Shown: positions 36,092-44,198 of the stretch, piece by piece | Position numbering within the stretch: position 1 is the first letter of the stretch | How the letters are laid out: the number at the start of each line of letters is the position of its first letter | Assembly: GCF_002013915.1 (NCBI RefSeq) | Contig: NZ_MBTF01000037.1 | Location: 124,001-188,000, forward strand | Direction: 5' to 3' | Origin: Mucilaginibacter pedocola | GTDB lineage: Bacteria > Bacteroidota > Bacteroidia > Sphingobacteriales > Sphingobacteriaceae | DNA: 64,000 bases | Program-made: the position numbers and the translations under genes | Notes under the pieces: model-generated | Databases searched by the model: none | What the model saw: the letters and a program-made list of their open reading frames with translations, nothing else | Told to the model about the DNA's origin: nothing

Positions 36092-39000
36092 TTATTTTGC
36101 CTCATGTGCGTTAAAATTATGATTCCTGTAAAATATCCTTATCAAAGTCGGCAATACAATAAGCAACAGGGGTAATGCTGCCAAAAAGCCGCCGATAACC
36201 GCTATGGCCAATGGCTGGTGCAGCTGCGCCCCGGCACCTATACCCAATGCCAATGGCATTAAGGCTATTATGGCCCCCAAAGCCGTCATTAATTTAGGGC
36301 GAAGGCGGGTTGATATAGAATAGATAATGGCCTCATCTATACTGCTGGTTTTGGCGCTTTCGCGGAATTGCCAGAAGGTGAAGATTGCATTCTCGCCAAT
36401 AATACCTACGATCATAATGAGCCCGGTGTAGCTACCCACATTAAGTGGTGTGTTGGTGAGGAATAGTGCCAGCATACTGCCGCCTATGCCTAATACTGCC
36501 ACCACCAATATGAGCAACGCTATCCTGAACTGCCTGAACAGGAACAGTATCACTGCAAATACTAACAGGCTGGAGGTGATCAGTATCATCAGCAACTCTT
36601 TGAACGATTGCTGCTGCTCGGCATAGGCACCGCCATAGCTTACGTGGTAACCGGGCGGTAGGGTCACCTTATCGGCAATGGCTTTTTGTATGGCGGGGAT
36701 AACAGTCCCCAAATCGGCATTCTCTAAACGGGCGGTAATTACACCCATGGCCTGCAGGTTTTCGCGTTCTACCTCGGCGTCGCCGGGGTGCAGTTCAACT
36801 GTGGCCAGCGATGTTATAGGTATCAGCCTGCCATCGGGCAAAAATATACTTAGGTTTTTCAGCCCTGCAACATCCTGCTTGCGGTTGCTCGGGTACACCA
36901 TGCGGATTGGCGACTGCTGCTCCCGCTCGAACAAGGTGCCTATCACATTCCCCTCCAATGCCGACTGTACCTGCGTTTGCAGCGCGGCAGGGGTAAGGTT
37001 GTATTGCGCCAATTTGGTATAGTCGGGCACCACATTTACCGAGGGGCCGGCTATTACGATACCGTCAAATACGTCGGCTGTACCGTGGGTATTGGTAGCA
37101 ATATCGGCTATCTGCTTAGATAGTGCCTGTAGCTTTGCCTGGTCGTCGCCGAATACTTTAATTTCAATAGGCTGGGTGGAGGCCATCAGATCCCCCAGCA
37201 TATCTCCGATAACCTGCCCAAAATCTACCCGTAGTGCTGGTTGGGTGGCCTCTATTTGGATGCGCAGGTCGGTAATTACTTCCTCGGTTGTTTTTGTGTG
37301 TCCTTTTTTTAGTTGTATTAAGTAGTCGCCGGTATTTGGTTCGGTAATGAAAAACCCCATTTGGGTACCCGTACGGCGCGAGTAAGCGGCCACGTCGGGT
37401 TCTTTAATGATCATCTTTTCTATCTCGCGCAGCATGCGGTCTGTCTCTTCCAGCGAAGTGCCGGGCGGCGAGGTATAATCCAACACGATACTACCTTCGT
37501 CCATATCGGGCAAAAAGCCGGTTTGCAGTTTGCCGGGGATGAATACGATAACCGCCACCAGTACCAGCATCATGATAATACTGATGAAAGGGTTGAGGAT
37601 GAAGAAGGATACCCAGCGTTGCTGTTTCACTTCGTGGGCTTCTTCTTTGGCTTGCTTGGCCGATTTTGGTTTATCTTTTGTAAGCAGTAGGTATATCACC
37701 GGCAAGCCTATCCAGGTTACAAAAAACGAACAGGTGAGCGTAATGATCATGGTATCGGTCATCACCTTGAAGTATGCCCCGGCAACCCCTGTCATCATCA
37801 GGAAGGGGATAAATATCACAATGGTGCTTATGGACGAGCCCACCATGGCCGGCAGCAGGTAATCTATAGCCTTTTGCAACAAGGTAAGGGTGGGTTCTTC
37901 GGGATGCTCTTCGTGGGTGCGGTGTATTTGCTCAACCACCACAATGGCATCATCAATAATTAAACCTATGGCCGCCGCAATGGCACCCAAAGTCATGATA
38001 TTGAAGGTATACCCCGTAGCATACAGAATAATTAGCGTAAGGCACAATGTAACCGGTATGGTTATGAGGATGGTGGCGCTTGCCTTTAGGCTGCGCAGGA
38101 AAATAATAGCTACGATGATGGCCAGCGCCAAACCTATCCATAAACTATCGCTCACGCTTTTTATCGATTCGTTCACAAAATCGGCCTGAACATAGTAGGG
38201 CTTTATGGTAACGCCTTTGGGCAATACCTTTTGCAGGGCGGTTACCTTAGCCGTCATGGCGGCAGACAGGTCTACCAGGTTAGAGTTAGGTTGTTTTATT
38301 ACCGCTATCAGTACCCCCTCGTGCCCGTTAGCGTTTATTTTGGTGTAGCCAACTGCGGGGTTTATTTGTATATCGGCAACATCTTTCAGCTGTATAACCC
38401 TTTTGCGGTTGTTGCTTACCACCAGGTTTTGCAACTGCTCGCTGGTGTTTACGCTGGCATCGGTAACGGTAAGGTACAGCATCTTATAATCGGCCATGTA
38501 GCCGTTACTTTTGATGAATGCCGTTTGCGCCATAGTATTGGTTATCATATCGGGCGTTAGGCCCAGTGCGCTCATTTTTTGGCGGTTAAGCACCAGCCAG
38601 TATTCTTTGAATTTGCCACCGATCACCCGAATTTCGGATACACCATCAACCTGCGACAAAAAGGGCTTTACCGTGTAAGTAGCCAACTGCTGTAACTCGA
38701 TAGGCGAGAGGTTATGACTCTCCAGTGTATAACCGCTTACGGGTAGGATGGAGGGGTTCATTTTCTCCACGGTAACATTTACCTCCGGGGGCAGATTGTT
38801 TTTTATCTGCGCAATACGCGATTCGATGCGTTGCTGGCTCAGGTCGATATCGGCATCCCAGTTCATGAAGGCCGATATTTCGCAACTACCGCGGCTGGTG
38901 GTGCTGCGTACATAGTGAAGGCCGGGCACCTGTTTCACTGCGTTCTCCAGCGGCTTGGTAACCGTAACCATCATTTTGTTTACGGGCTGCAGGCCGGCAT

Positions 39001-39151
39001 CGGCAATGATCTTTATTTTAGGAAAGGTAATTTCGGGGAAAAGGGATGTTTGCAGGCGCGAGTAAGCAAATGCCCCGCCCAGCAGCACAATGAACAGCAC
39101 CAGGCTAACGGGCTTTTTGTGCGTTACAAAAAAATTTTCGAGCTTGTTCAT
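36092..39151 (-). CDS. RND efflux permease, proton-driven HAE1-like
   Basis: A 1019-residue RND transporter with the usual two repeats of six membrane helices and large periplasmic loops. TM4 carries an adjacent aspartate pair (LIIDDAIVVVEQIH), the proton-relay signature of drug/hydrophobe exporters of the AcrB class, unlike the D-D-E set in the CzcA-type pump of the neighbouring module. The substrate is unknown. Its start codon overlaps the stop of the adaptor gene (ATGA), so the two are translationally coupled. It is the last gene of the module that begins with the response regulator at 44000. No T-rich terminator follows; the palindromic element at 35931-36083 begins 8 bp beyond the stop. 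Confidence 0.92.
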   Translation of the reverse strand: MNKLENFFVTHKKPVSLVLFIVLLGGAFAYSRLQTSLFPEITFPKIKIIADAGLQPVNKMMVTVTKPLENAVKQVPGLHYVRSTTSRGSCEISAFMNWDADIDLSQQRIESRIAQIKNNLPPEVNVTVEKMNPSILPVSGYTLESHNLSPIELQQLATYTVKPFLSQVDGVSEIRVIGGKFKEYWLVLNRQKMSALGLTPDMITNTMAQTAFIKSNGYMADYKMLYLTVTDASVNTSEQLQNLVVSNNRKRVIQLKDVADIQINPAVGYTKINANGHEGVLIAVIKQPNSNLVDLSAAMTAKVTALQKVLPKGVTIKPYYVQADFVNESIKSVSDSLWIGLALAIIVAIIFLRSLKASATILITIPVTLCLTLIILYATGYTFNIMTLGAIAAAIGLIIDDAIVVVEQIHRTHEEHPEEPTLTLLQKAIDYLLPAMVGSSISTIVIFIPFLMMTGVAGAYFKVMTDTMIITLTCSFFVTWIGLPVIYLLLTKDKPKSAKQAKEEAHEVKQQRWVSFFILNPFISIIMMLVLVAVIVFIPGKLQTGFLPDMDEGSIVLDYTSPPGTSLEETDRMLREIEKMIIKEPDVAAYSRRTGTQMGFFITEPNTGDYLIQLKKGHTKTTEEVITDLRIQIEATQPALRVDFGQVIGDMLGDLMASTQPIEIKVFGDDQAKLQALSKQIADIATNTHGTADVFDGIVIAGPSVNVVPDYTKLAQYNLTPAALQTQVQSALEGNVIGTLFEREQQSPIRMVYPSNRKQDVAGLKNLSIFLPDGRLIPITSLATVELHPGDAEVERENLQAMGVITARLENADLGTVIPAIQKAIADKVTLPPGYHVSYGGAYAEQQQSFKELLMILITSSLLVFAVILFLFRQFRIALLILVVAVLGIGGSMLALFLTNTPLNVGSYTGLIMIVGIIGENAIFTFWQFRESAKTSSIDEAIIYSISTRLRPKLMTALGAIIALMPLALGIGAGAQLHQPLAIAVIGGFLAALPLLLIVLPTLIRIFYRNHNFNAHEAK

Positions 39152-40083
39152 GGCTTCACAATTTTAACCTTGGCGGTATCTGCCAAACCATAATTGCCGG
39201 TAACGGCTATCCTATCGTGCGCATTAAAAGTGGGCGAAATTATCTCCACCTTTCCGCCCGATTCTAACCCCTTTTTTATCGGTGTTTTGATGGCAGTGGT
39301 GTCGTTTATCAGTTTCATCACCCAAAATTCATCTTGCGTTTCGTTGGAGAGTACTGCCGATTTGGGTAGCGATGGTGCGCTGCTTTTTGCTGTTTTAATG
39401 ATGAGCGCTTTGGCTACCAAATTTTCGGGGATGGGCTGTGCGCTCGCTACCTTTATTACAATTCCCTGCGTTTGCGATGCCGTATCTACCGAGGGCATGG
39501 TACTGGCAATATGGCCCGCCAGCTTTTGGCCATCGGGGAGAGTAAGGGTTAAGTTTTGGTTATTTTGCAGGGTGCGCTTTAACTCGTAGGGAAGTTGCAT
39601 TACAAAGGCGAAGCTTTCGCGGTCGCTTATGGTGGCCAGTTGCTCGCCATCCTGTACGTAATCGCCAACCTGGTGCACCAGATCGCTCACATAACCACTG
39701 CGCGACGCGCGGATGTAGTTAATGCCCGAGAACTTGAAAGTAGTATCGAGCACGTTAATAGTATTACCAATGCTTTGGGCCTCCTTGGTTTTTATGGTGA
39801 ACATCAGTTGCCCCTTTTCTACATAATGCCCGGGCAGTATGGCTACCTTTTGTATGTAGCCAATGGCGTTGGCTTTTACATAATTCTTCTGCATGAAAGA
39901 TGAGGTGGCGTTCAGATCGATAGAATCGGCAAGGGCGCTGTTATCAATAGTGGTTACCGTGATGGGCGTTTGCGGGTTGGCCACGCTTTCTTCTTCGGCA
40001 GGCTGCCCGCTGCAACCATAGACCGATGCCATTACTGCGCAGGCAAAAAATAAAACGGCGGGTTTAAAGGGATATGTTATCAT
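39148..40083 (-). CDS. RND efflux periplasmic adaptor lipoprotein
   Basis: A 311-residue membrane-fusion protein with a lipobox ending VYGC near residue 24. The lipoyl-like half motifs (AIGYIQKVAILPGHYVEKG and RSGYVSDLVHQVGDYVQDG) are close together with almost no helical hairpin between them, so it is a short adaptor. It overlaps the TolC-type gene by one base (TAATG) and the pump gene by four bases (ATGA), a tightly coupled triad. Function: connects the HAE1-like pump to its outer-membrane channel. Confidence 0.9.
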   Translation of the reverse strand: MITYPFKPAVLFFACAVMASVYGCSGQPAEEESVANPQTPITVTTIDNSALADSIDLNATSSFMQKNYVKANAIGYIQKVAILPGHYVEKGQLMFTIKTKEAQSIGNTINVLDTTFKFSGINYIRASRSGYVSDLVHQVGDYVQDGEQLATISDRESFAFVMQLPYELKRTLQNNQNLTLTLPDGQKLAGHIASTMPSVDTASQTQGIVIKVASAQPIPENLVAKALIIKTAKSSAPSLPKSAVLSNETQDEFWVMKLINDTTAIKTPIKKGLESGGKVEIISPTFNAHDRIAVTGNYGLADTAKVKIVKP

Positions 40084-41321
40084 TATCTGCTCCAGTAATT
40101 AAGTTGATTTATCAATTGCAGCCTGCTAATGGTGTTTTGCGCCAGCTGGTTTTTTATGCTGAGGTAGCTGTTTATGGCCAGTATCAGGTCGGCAATTTTA
40201 AGGTCGCCGGTTTGCATCAATTGGGTATTTACTTTTATCAGGCTTTCCGAGTATTTAAACTGGTCGTTTATTTCTTTAATGAGTTTATCGTACTCATTAA
40301 TCTGCTGGTTCAGCTGGTTTACCTGCTGGTTATATTGGTTCAGGTTGAAGGCTTTGTAAACCTGTTGAGTTTCCTGCTCCAGCGCCAGTTTTTTATAGGC
40401 CAGCTTTTTCTGTCCGCCATCGTAAATGGGCATGGTAAGGCTAAGCCCGGCGCTTACGCCAAAGTTTTTGTAGTAGCCGGCCATCAGGTCAGAGTTGTAG
40501 CCGCCATCGGCAAAGGCGCTTAGTTTGGGGCGGTAGCTGTAATCTACCAGTTTGCGGCTATTGGCCAGGCGAAGGCTGTCAATACGGTATTGCTTAAAAA
40601 ATATACTGTTGCTACGGTCGAATACCACGCTGCGGGGCAGTTCGGGCTTGGCAATATCCGTAAGGGTGGTATCCGCAATGCCGCTCAAGTAATTTAAGGT
40701 GGCAAAGTCGGTTTTGTATTGCAGTTTGCTTTGCGATAGTTGTAGTTGCGCACCCTTCAGCGTTACCAAAAAGGTGAGGTAGTCGCTTTGGCGGTATACG
40801 TTGTTGCGGGTAAGTTTTTTTAACAGGCCTTCTTCTTTCACCAACAGGTCTACCACTTCCTGGTTAAATTGCTGTTGCTGCAGGCTGCCATAGGCGGTAA
40901 TGTATTGGCCTATAATGGTGCGGCGAAGGTCCTGTTCGGATAGTTTTACACTGTTCCGTAAAGAATCCTGACTAAGGCCAATAGCGGCGAATTGCGACTT
41001 CAGGTAATCCTTACCTATAAAAGATTTGCTGACCACTACCTGTCCGTTCAGCATTTGCCCGTTGGTAATGGCCTGCGAGTAGCCGTAGCCTTTTATTACC
41101 GGCGCGTAAAGCCCGCCGGCAATTAACCCTACCTGCGGTTTAAAACCCGCACGGATGCGCACGCTATCTATCTGCGCGGCAAGCACCTGGTTGTTCAGGT
41201 CTTTTATCAGCGGGCTATTCTTTATGGCCTGCTGCACAAAATCATCCAGCGTTTTGGTTTGCCCAAAAACGGCGGTGCTGCCAAGCAATAAGGTTATAAT
41301 AAATATTAGGGTATACTTCAT
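40083..41321 (-). CDS. TolC-family outer-membrane efflux channel
   Basis: A 412-residue TolC-like protein when started at the ATG at 41321 (MKYTLIFIITLLLGSTAVFGQ), which gives a normal signal peptide. The open frame continues upstream to 41498 but that part is encoded by a dispersed repeat and a hairpin and has no protein-like character, so the longer start is rejected. Two long helical repeats characterise the channel. It begins the coupled TolC-adaptor-pump triad and may have its own promoter in the 254-bp gap from the PepSY-like gene. Confidence 0.9.
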   Translation of the reverse strand: MKYTLIFIITLLLGSTAVFGQTKTLDDFVQQAIKNSPLIKDLNNQVLAAQIDSVRIRAGFKPQVGLIAGGLYAPVIKGYGYSQAITNGQMLNGQVVVSKSFIGKDYLKSQFAAIGLSQDSLRNSVKLSEQDLRRTIIGQYITAYGSLQQQQFNQEVVDLLVKEEGLLKKLTRNNVYRQSDYLTFLVTLKGAQLQLSQSKLQYKTDFATLNYLSGIADTTLTDIAKPELPRSVVFDRSNSIFFKQYRIDSLRLANSRKLVDYSYRPKLSAFADGGYNSDLMAGYYKNFGVSAGLSLTMPIYDGGQKKLAYKKLALEQETQQVYKAFNLNQYNQQVNQLNQQINEYDKLIKEINDQFKYSESLIKVNTQLMQTGDLKIADLILAINSYLSIKNQLAQNTISRLQLINQLNYWSR

Positions 41322-41408
41322 TAGTAACGAGGTGCAAAAAGTAGGGGGCTGGCTGAGCGTAAAATTGGGGTGCAATTCTGGATAAATTTTGGATAGGGAG
41401 GCTAAACT

Positions 41409-41437
41409 ATAGCGATGGGGTTGAAACCCATCGCTAT
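41409..41437. repeat. ATAGCGATGGG hairpin with TTGAAA loop, copy 1
   Basis: Arms ATAGCGATGGG and CCCATCGCTAT (11 bp) around a 7-nt loop containing TTGAAA. A longer relative is at 44051-44091. Confidence 0.9.
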
Positions 41438-41463
41438 GGGGGGAATTGCTCTCGCGTATAAAG

Positions 41464-41559
41464 TTTGTCATGCTGAGGGACGAAGCATCTATCGCCACCT
41501 TGCATGGTGGTTATTGCATTGTGGCTATCAGATCCTTCGCTCTCGCTCAGGATGACAAA
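41464..41559 (+). repeat. 96-bp MITE-like dispersed repeat, copy 1
   Basis: Begins TTTGTCATGCTGAG and ends CTCAGGATGACAAA, imperfect terminal inverted repeats. The inner part GGACGAAGCATCT and CAGATCCTTCG is also partly symmetric. The same element occurs in reverse orientation at 62718-62813. It has no coding capacity and lies upstream of the TolC-type gene. Confidence 0.9.
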
Positions 41560-41575
41560 CATTTATGGGAAGCGC

Positions 41576-42004
41576 TTAATCCTCCGCCACTTTAATAAAC
41601 TTGCCATCTTTATCGAACAGCAGATCTTTACCTTTTACTTCGGCCTCGTAGGTAACTTCGCCGGTAGCGGTTTTGGTAATTTTGGCGGCCTCTTTTATGG
41701 CTGCGCCTTTGTAATGCTCTTTTACATAGGTAGTAACGGCAGCAGGTAGCTCAGTGGCTTTTATCTCCAGTTCGCTTTCCAGCTGGGTGCCATCTGCCTT
41801 AAATACGGCCGATATTTCGCTGCTGCCTTGTTTAAAACCGGCTTCGTAATCGCTTTTTTCTTTTTCCCACTTCACGGTTTTTACGCCGGGGTAAGCGGTT
41901 TCGAATGCGCTTTTTACGGCAGCTGGTACTTTAGTTTGGGCATTGGCCGTTAGCGCAAATGCCGAGGCCAGTGCAATGGCCAGTGTAGTTTTAATGGTTT
42001 TCAT
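41576..42004 (-). CDS. PepSY-like (DUF2874-type) secreted protein
   Basis: A 142-residue protein with a signal peptide ending in TANAQ and two tandem PepSY-like units: one about residues 25-75 (VKSAFETAYPGVKTVKWEKE) and one about 85-140 (VTTYVKEHYKGAAIKEAAKI). Such small periplasmic proteins are frequent in Bacteroidota beside two-component systems and are thought to bind cations or modulate the sensor or proteases. Here it lies 74 bp behind the kinase and ahead of the efflux triad on the same strand, suggesting a role in sensing or buffering the inducer (inference). Confidence 0.87.
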   Translation of the reverse strand: MKTIKTTLAIALASAFALTANAQTKVPAAVKSAFETAYPGVKTVKWEKEKSDYEAGFKQGSSEISAVFKADGTQLESELEIKATELPAAVTTYVKEHYKGAAIKEAAKITKTATGEVTYEAEVKGKDLLFDKDGKFIKVAED

Positions 42005-42078
42005 TTTAGTAATTTTTTACTAAGATGAAGCCTAAATCTGGGGCTAATTGGGAAAGAATCTGGAGTAATTTAGGATAA

Positions 42079-43326
42079 TTAAAATCCTACCGAAAAAACG
42101 TGTTTGTTGTTAATGAAGTGATAGTTGAGCCGAAAGCCATAGTTATCACACACCTGTTTGCAAATGGTTAGCCCCAGCCCAATACCTTCCGATTCGTTAG
42201 ATTTATGGAATCTCTTCAGCACCTGCTCAATATCAAATGCCTGGCTGCCGGTATTGGTTATGGTAAGTTGTTGCGCCTGCAGGTTCACGGTAATTTCGCC
42301 GCCTGCGTAGTTATGGCGTATGGCATTGCTTATTAAATTGTTGAGTAGTACCTCTACAAGCAGTTTACTGGCTTTTACCTGCTTTTCGTGCAGGTTGCTT
42401 ACCAGGGTGATATTTTTGCTCTGCATAATGTCCTCGTGCTGGTAGAGGCATTCTTCCAGTATTTCCATAATATCCATCTGCTCATCGCCGGTTATCAGCC
42501 CGTTCTCTATTTTTGCCAGGAGCAGCATCGATTTATTAAGGCGTGTAAGCCTGGCAACTGTTCCATAAATATCATTTAATAGTTTGCTTTGCCTGTCGGT
42601 AAATTCATCGGTTTGCAGCAAAGTATCGAGCTTGGAGTTAATGACCGATATGGGCGTCATTAACTCGTGTGAAGCATTTTCGGTAAAGCCTTTCAGGTTT
42701 TGGTAATCGTTTTTAACGCGGCCCGCCATCGCAACCAGGGCTTGGTCCAGTTCTTTGAACTCGTCAATGGTAGTGGGTGTGCTGCTTACGGCCGTTTTAT
42801 CAGCCGGACTAAAGCCCTTTAGTTGCGCCAGCACTTTGTAAAATGGCTGCCAAATACTTTTCAGGATAAAGCGGTTGAGCAACGTGAGCAATACCAGCAA
42901 TACCGCTATTACGCAAATGGTTATCTCGAAGATGATCTTGATAAGGTACTCTGTTTCTACCTTAGATTGTATGACCAGTATGCGGTAGTTTTTATCCTTC
43001 ACCATTACCGAACTGATCAGCGCGCGACCGGCTTCCATATCCTCTTCGTCCAGCTCTTTGTAAACAGTATCAACAAAGCGGCGCTCTATCTTCTGCTCGC
43101 CCAGCGGCATAAAGGTTATTTGCTGATGGTTAGATTCGTAAACATCGGGCAGGGCGTGGTTCAGTTTTACATAGTTAAATACTTCGTTCTCTTCCAGCAC
43201 CAGGTCTTTATCTATCCGGTTGGTGAGGATGTGGCTGATGGCGTAGTAATAAATAATACCCGTAACCAGCAAGGTGGCAACAGTAACGGCAATGTTTATG
43301 CTGTTAAACTTGTTCAGCAGTTTCAT
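42079..43326 (-). CDS. Sensor histidine kinase of the HAE1-like efflux module
   Basis: A 415-residue kinase with membrane helices at about 12-30 and 130-152 enclosing a 100-residue periplasmic loop, a short linker, the H-box NASHELMTPI with H220, an N-box (NNLISNAIRHN) and a G2 motif (SEGIGLGLTICKQ). The ATP-binding region is short, ending within a few residues of the final beta-strand. Its start overlaps the response-regulator stop by four bases, so the pair is translationally coupled. Signal unknown; the PepSY-like protein and RND triad downstream are the likely targets. Confidence 0.9.
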   Translation of the reverse strand: MKLLNKFNSINIAVTVATLLVTGIIYYYAISHILTNRIDKDLVLEENEVFNYVKLNHALPDVYESNHQQITFMPLGEQKIERRFVDTVYKELDEEDMEAGRALISSVMVKDKNYRILVIQSKVETEYLIKIIFEITICVIAVLLVLLTLLNRFILKSIWQPFYKVLAQLKGFSPADKTAVSSTPTTIDEFKELDQALVAMAGRVKNDYQNLKGFTENASHELMTPISVINSKLDTLLQTDEFTDRQSKLLNDIYGTVARLTRLNKSMLLLAKIENGLITGDEQMDIMEILEECLYQHEDIMQSKNITLVSNLHEKQVKASKLLVEVLLNNLISNAIRHNYAGGEITVNLQAQQLTITNTGSQAFDIEQVLKRFHKSNESEGIGLGLTICKQVCDNYGFRLNYHFINNKHVFSVGF

Positions 43327-44000
43327 GCTTCGGTAAATTTGTAGCCCATACCGTAAGCGGCCTGTATATAATCCCGCGCGCCGGCTTCCACCAGTTTTTT
43401 GCGGATGTTTTTAATGTGAGAGTAAATGAAATCGAAGTTGTCTGCAATGTCAATGCTATCGCCCCAAAGGTGCTCGGCAATGGCGTTTTTAGATACTACT
43501 TTGCCCTTGTTAGCAATAAAATAAAGCAACAGCGAGTATTCCTTGCGCGTAAATTTTACGGGCTGACCGCTCACCATCACGCTTTTGGCCGAAAGGTCTA
43601 TACTTATCTCATTAAATTTAAGCAGGTTGCTGCCATTGAACGATTTACGCCTCACAATAGCCGCAACGCGCGATTTTAGTTCCGACAGATGGAAAGGTTT
43701 GGTAAGGTAATCATCCGCACCCAGGTCTAATCCCGTCAGGCGGTCATCCAGCGAGTTTTTAGCCGAAATAATGAGTACGCCATCATTATGCTCGTTCTCT
43801 TTCAAGTGTTTGATAATATCCAAGCCGTTGCCACGCGGCAGGGTAAGGTCAAGTATCACGCAATCGTACCGGTACACGCTCACTTTGGCCAGCGCGGCGG
43901 TGTAGTCGGCAGCGGTTTCGCAAATGCTGTCGGTCCCGGTAAAATAGGCCTCAATGCTTTCGCGCAACCCGGCCTCGTCTTCTACTATCAATATTTTCAC
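43323..44000 (-). CDS. OmpR-family response regulator of the HAE1-like efflux module
   Basis: A 225-residue regulator with receiver pocket VEDE, phospho-acceptor D51 (VILDLTLPRG), K101 (LTKPF) and a C-terminal winged helix (RKEYSLLLYFIANKGK, DFIYSHIKNIRKKL). First gene of the six-gene minus-strand set regulator-kinase-PepSY-TolC-adaptor-pump. It is transcribed divergently from the hybrid two-component gene at 44199; the shared 198-bp region contains a 17-bp hairpin and a CAATCGATTG palindrome. Confidence 0.93.
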   Translation of the reverse strand: MKILIVEDEAGLRESIEAYFTGTDSICETAADYTAALAKVSVYRYDCVILDLTLPRGNGLDIIKHLKENEHNDGVLIISAKNSLDDRLTGLDLGADDYLTKPFHLSELKSRVAAIVRRKSFNGSNLLKFNEISIDLSAKSVMVSGQPVKFTRKEYSLLLYFIANKGKVVSKNAIAEHLWGDSIDIADNFDFIYSHIKNIRKKLVEAGARDYIQAAYGMGYKFTEA

Positions 44001-44050
44001 AATATAAAGGTAGGTGATAAAATTGTAGAAAAGTTGGATGGCGGATCGTC

Positions 44051-44091
44051 ATCAATATAGCGATGGGTTTGAAACCCATCGCTATATTGAT
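44051..44091. repeat. 17-bp perfect hairpin with TTTGAAA loop, copy 2
   Basis: Arms 44051-44067 and 44075-44091 pair perfectly (core ATAGCGATGGG) around TTTGAAA. It lies in the divergent promoter region and shares its core and loop with 41409-41437. It abuts the CAATCGATTG palindrome at 44093. Confidence 0.92.
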
Positions 44092-44092
44092 G

Positions 44093-44102
44093 CAATCGAT
44101 TG
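44093..44102. promoter_or_regulatory. CAATCGATTG palindrome upstream of the hybrid sensor gene
   Basis: A perfect 10-bp palindrome with a central CG, about 97 bp before the ATG of the hybrid sensor. The same 10-mer is at 57709-57718 and a related AATCGATTGCA at 48980-48990. The form fits a LacI-family operator, but no such regulator is encoded in the window. Confidence 0.4.
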
Positions 44103-44198
44103 AAAAATTTTCAAAAGATTAGTGTGTCTTCAACAATTATTGCCTAATTTTATTTCCGCGGCTATTCCCATCGGCCGCCAATACCAATTATAGTACTT

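Noticed and set aside
41322..41498. N-terminal extension of the TolC-type protein to 41498
   Set aside because: The extension is encoded by a dispersed repeat and a hairpin; starting at 41321 gives a proper signal peptide.
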